A DNA stretch of 64,000 bases, taken from Actinopolymorpha cephalotaxi (GTDB taxonomy: Bacteria > Actinomycetota > Actinomycetes > Propionibacteriales > Actinopolymorphaceae). Each line of letters begins with the position of its first letter. The stretch's first letter is position 1. Location: assembly GCF_013408535.1 (NCBI RefSeq), contig NZ_JACBZA010000001.1, forward strand, positions 6,284,850 to 6,348,849, written 5' to 3'. The notes under the pieces were generated by a model that was given only the letters and a program-made list of their open reading frames with translations, did no database searches and had not been told where the DNA came from. The position numbers and the translations under genes were made by a program. Shown here piece after piece: positions 61,663 to 64,000 of the stretch.

Positions 61663-64000
61663 ATGCCCGGCTACGAACCACTCTCGCTCGAGTCCGTGTG
61701 CAACGCAGGCGTCGACATCCTCGGCGCTCCGGAGCAGGAACCCCCGCTCGGCAAGGTGACCTTGCGCGGCCTGCCGTTCCTCGTAGGTTCCGAAACCCCC
61801 GCGAAGGACCGCTGCTTCGTGGCGCCCTCGCAGCCGGTGTCGGTCGACATCGGGCGCACGGCCCGGCACGTCATCGTCGCGCACCGGCTGCTGGAGCCCG
61901 GTGGTCCGGCCGGGCACGGCGTCGGCGGACACGTCGCCGACTACGTCTTCCACCTGGCCGGCGGGCGGACCGTCGAGGTGCCGATCCGGGAACGCTTCGA
62001 GATCCAGATCATCGGCCACGCCTGGGGACGCGACCCGTTCCTGGCGGTCAGCGACACCCACGACGCCAACTCGCCCCGGTTCGAGGGCCGCTGGGGGATG
62101 GCCGGCTTCCGGATGACCGAGCACAGCAAGGGCTGGGCGCAGACGTTCTACCTGTGGCAGTGGGAGAACCCCGAGCCGGACACCGTGATCGAACGCCTGG
62201 AGATCGTCCCGCGCGGCCTGCCGTTCCTCGTCGGCGGCGTCACCCTCGGCCACCTCGACGAGCATCCGTTCGTCCGTACGCCGGGACGGCCGGTCCGGCT
62301 GGTGGTCAAGGACTCCGACGTCGCGAAGCGGGACGGCGTACTCGACCTCGACGTCGACCGCGGCGTGGCCACCTACCCGCAGCCGATCCCGACCGGCAAC
62401 GACCGTGCGGGTTTCGGCGCCGGTGACTGGCCGCCGGCCACCAGTCCCGCGCACGCCTCCGTCACCGCCCTCCCGTCGGCCACCCTCACCGTCGGCAGCA
62501 AGGGCGAGGAGCTCGGCCGGGTGCGGTGGGGTGACGTCGAACGCGACGGCCACGCCGAAGCCGACCGGGTGCGGGTCGAGCTCGTCGACCCGGGCCGCAA
62601 CTGGGTGCACGTGAAGGTGCTCGACGACGCGACCGGACGCCCGGTGCCGTGCCGGGTGCACTTCCGTTCCCCGGAAGGGGTTCCGTACCAGCCGCACGGT
62701 CACCACAACCACGTCAACCAGAACATCGGCAGCTGGCACCTCGACGTGGGTGGCGACGTCATCCTCGGCCAGCGCACCTACGCCTACGTCGACGGCACCT
62801 GCCAGGGCTGGCTTCCGCGCGGTGAGGTGGTCGTCGACGTGGCCCGCGGGTTCGAGTACGAACCGTTGCGGGAGACCGTGCGCATCGAGAAGGGCCAGCG
62901 GGAGCTGACGCTGCGGATCCGGCGTACGTCCGACCTGGCGGCGCAGGGCTGGTGGTCCGGCGACTCCCACGTGCACTTCCTGTCCACCGCCGGCGCCCAG
63001 CTCGAACAGCAGGGCGAGGACCTGCGCGTGGTCAATCTCCTGCAGGCCCAGTGGGGCGCGCTGTTCACCAACACCGAGGACTTCACCGGCCGGGTGATCG
63101 GCGCCAACGGTGCGGACGGCAGGGGCGGCGGCGACTATCTCACGTACGTCGGCCAGGAGAACCGCCAGCACGTCCTCGGCCACATGCTGCTGTGGGGGTT
63201 GAAGGAACCCGTCATGCCGTGGTCCAGCGACGGCCCGGACGAGGCGGAGCTGGGCGGCGCCCTGGACGTGACGTTGAGCGACTGGGCCGACCGTACCCAC
63301 GCGCAGGGCGGCACCGTCGTCGCCGCGCACTTCCCCAACCCCAACGGCGAGCCGGCCGTGCTGGTCACCACCGGGCGGGCGGACGCGGTGGAGATGCTCG
63401 CCCACGGCGACGACGCGCTGCTGGAGTACTACCGCTACCTCAACTCCGGTTACCGGATCCCGCTCGTCGGCGGTACGGACAAGATGTCGAGTTCGGTGCC
63501 GGTGGGGCTCTACCGCACCTACGCCCGGCTCGACCCGGACGAGGAGTTCACCTACGAGGGCTGGTGCCGCGCGGTGCGGCAGGGACGGACGTTCCTGTCC
63601 GGCGGCCCGCTGCTCACCTTCTCCGTGGACGGGCGGCAGGCCGGCGACACGGTCGAGCTGTCCGGGCCGGGCACGGTGACCGTCGAGGCCGCGGTGACCA
63701 GCATCTTCCCGCTGCACGGCCTGGAACTCGTCTGCAACGGCGAGGTGGTCGCCTCCGTCGCCGGGCGGGGCGAGCGCGCGCTGAACCTCACCGAGGAGGT
63801 CCGCGTCGACGGCCATTCCTGGCTCGCGCTGCGGGCACTCGGCAGCGACAACCACCTGGACGAGTGGGGCCGCCGGGTGTTCGCGCACACCTCGCCGGTG
63901 TTCGTCGCCTGTGGCGGGCCGTGGGGGATGGCCGACCCGGACGGACTGCACTACATCCGTACGGTCGTGGAGGGCGCCCGCGACTACGTACGCCACACCG
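61663..64000 (+). CDS. CehA/McbA family PHP-type metallohydrolase, partial
   Basis: The gene is cut by the right edge; about 779 codons are visible. The N-terminal 430 residues are strand-rich. The PHP-like metal site begins at GWWSGDSHVHFLST (about residue 430). HFPNPNGEP and LVGGTDKMSSS are later landmarks of the CehA/McbA group, named after a carbaryl hydrolase. The natural substrate is unknown. The ATG at 61663 has TACGAT exactly 6 nt upstream and is probably leaderless. It starts 66 bp after the ABC operon but with its own promoter. Confidence 0.8.
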   Translation, partial: MPGYEPLSLESVCNAGVDILGAPEQEPPLGKVTLRGLPFLVGSETPAKDRCFVAPSQPVSVDIGRTARHVIVAHRLLEPGGPAGHGVGGHVADYVFHLAGGRTVEVPIRERFEIQIIGHAWGRDPFLAVSDTHDANSPRFEGRWGMAGFRMTEHSKGWAQTFYLWQWENPEPDTVIERLEIVPRGLPFLVGGVTLGHLDEHPFVRTPGRPVRLVVKDSDVAKRDGVLDLDVDRGVATYPQPIPTGNDRAGFGAGDWPPATSPAHASVTALPSATLTVGSKGEELGRVRWGDVERDGHAEADRVRVELVDPGRNWVHVKVLDDATGRPVPCRVHFRSPEGVPYQPHGHHNHVNQNIGSWHLDVGGDVILGQRTYAYVDGTCQGWLPRGEVVVDVARGFEYEPLRETVRIEKGQRELTLRIRRTSDLAAQGWWSGDSHVHFLSTAGAQLEQQGEDLRVVNLLQAQWGALFTNTEDFTGRVIGANGADGRGGGDYLTYVGQENRQHVLGHMLLWGLKEPVMPWSSDGPDEAELGGALDVTLSDWADRTHAQGGTVVAAHFPNPNGEPAVLVTTGRADAVEMLAHGDDALLEYYRYLNSGYRIPLVGGTDKMSSSVPVGLYRTYARLDPDEEFTYEGWCRAVRQGRTFLSGGPLLTFSVDGRQAGDTVELSGPGTVTVEAAVTSIFPLHGLELVCNGEVVASVAGRGERALNLTEEVRVDGHSWLALRALGSDNHLDEWGRRVFAHTSPVFVACGGPWGMADPDGLHYIRTVVEGARDYVRHT

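Noticed and set aside
60538-63996. 1,152-codon minus-strand frame at the right end
   Set aside because: Shadow of the ABC permease and the CehA/McbA-like gene; no recognisable domain, and the plus strand carries intact metal-site motifs.

Overview
The window is 64 kb of very GC-rich DNA with actinobacterial features: GTG starts are common, lipoproteins and enzymes carry Tat signals, many genes look leaderless, and furA sits next to katG. The mix of secreted glycoside hydrolases, lone family-5 solute-binding lipoproteins and Gfo/Idh/MocA sugar enzymes suits a soil or plant-associated member of the Propionibacteriales, such as Actinopolymorpha or Kribbella. That assignment is inference only. 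I saw no rRNA, tRNA, CRISPR array or prophage.

Layout. (1) 1-9.9 kb: a cut-off pentapeptide-repeat membrane protein, a Tat-exported GxGYxYP protein, a sulfatase, a lone family-5 binding lipoprotein, a GT1 glycosyltransferase and a polysaccharide pyruvyl transferase. (2) 10-16.8 kb: a sulfotransferase and a single-chain eukaryote-like acyl-CoA carboxylase (BC-BCCP-CT). (3) 16.8-21.5 kb: an NTF2-like/MarR pair, then an island of small, apparently leaderless genes (DUF7660-like, leucine-rich, DUF2716-like, CPCC-like and unknowns). Most island genes are followed by the same short motif 7-12 nt after the stop codon. (4) 21.6-25.3 kb: a RibD/DHFR-like reductase and furA-katG, ending in strong hairpins. 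(5) 25.3-38.5 kb: GH51, GH5 and GH30 enzymes, an HxlR regulator divergent from a methyltransferase, an amidase, a PhyH dioxygenase, a second lone binding lipoprotein and an epoxide hydrolase. (6) 38.6-43.3 kb: VOC, two Gfo/Idh/MocA oxidoreductases, a TIM-barrel isomerase, an SRPBCC-ArsR operon and a cupin. (7) 43.3-51.6 kb: a methyltransferase, an OmpR-type two-component pair, a nucleotide-sugar epimerase with a Cys-rich insert, GT2, DUF2064, a cytochrome b/molybdopterin fusion, a small membrane protein and a GT-C-like membrane protein. (8) 51.7-57.2 kb: an MTAP-like phosphorylase, a GNAT enzyme, a DUF222/HNH gene split by an IS5-family element, and an APH-like kinase. (9) 57.2-64 kb: a hairpin-rich gap, an adenosine-deaminase-like enzyme, a three-gene ABC-2 transporter and a cut-off CehA/McbA-like hydrolase.

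How it fits together: the GHs, binding lipoproteins, sulfatase, sugar dehydrogenases and isomerase suggest capture and breakdown of plant or matrix polysaccharides, but no sugar permease is present. The 46-51 kb block looks like a cell-surface glycan module under two-component control. The most unusual signals are the leaderless gene island with its repeated post-stop motif, a 20-bp palindrome found three times with co-varying flanks, a family of nested intergenic hairpins, and an IS insertion whose precise removal would restore the host reading frame.
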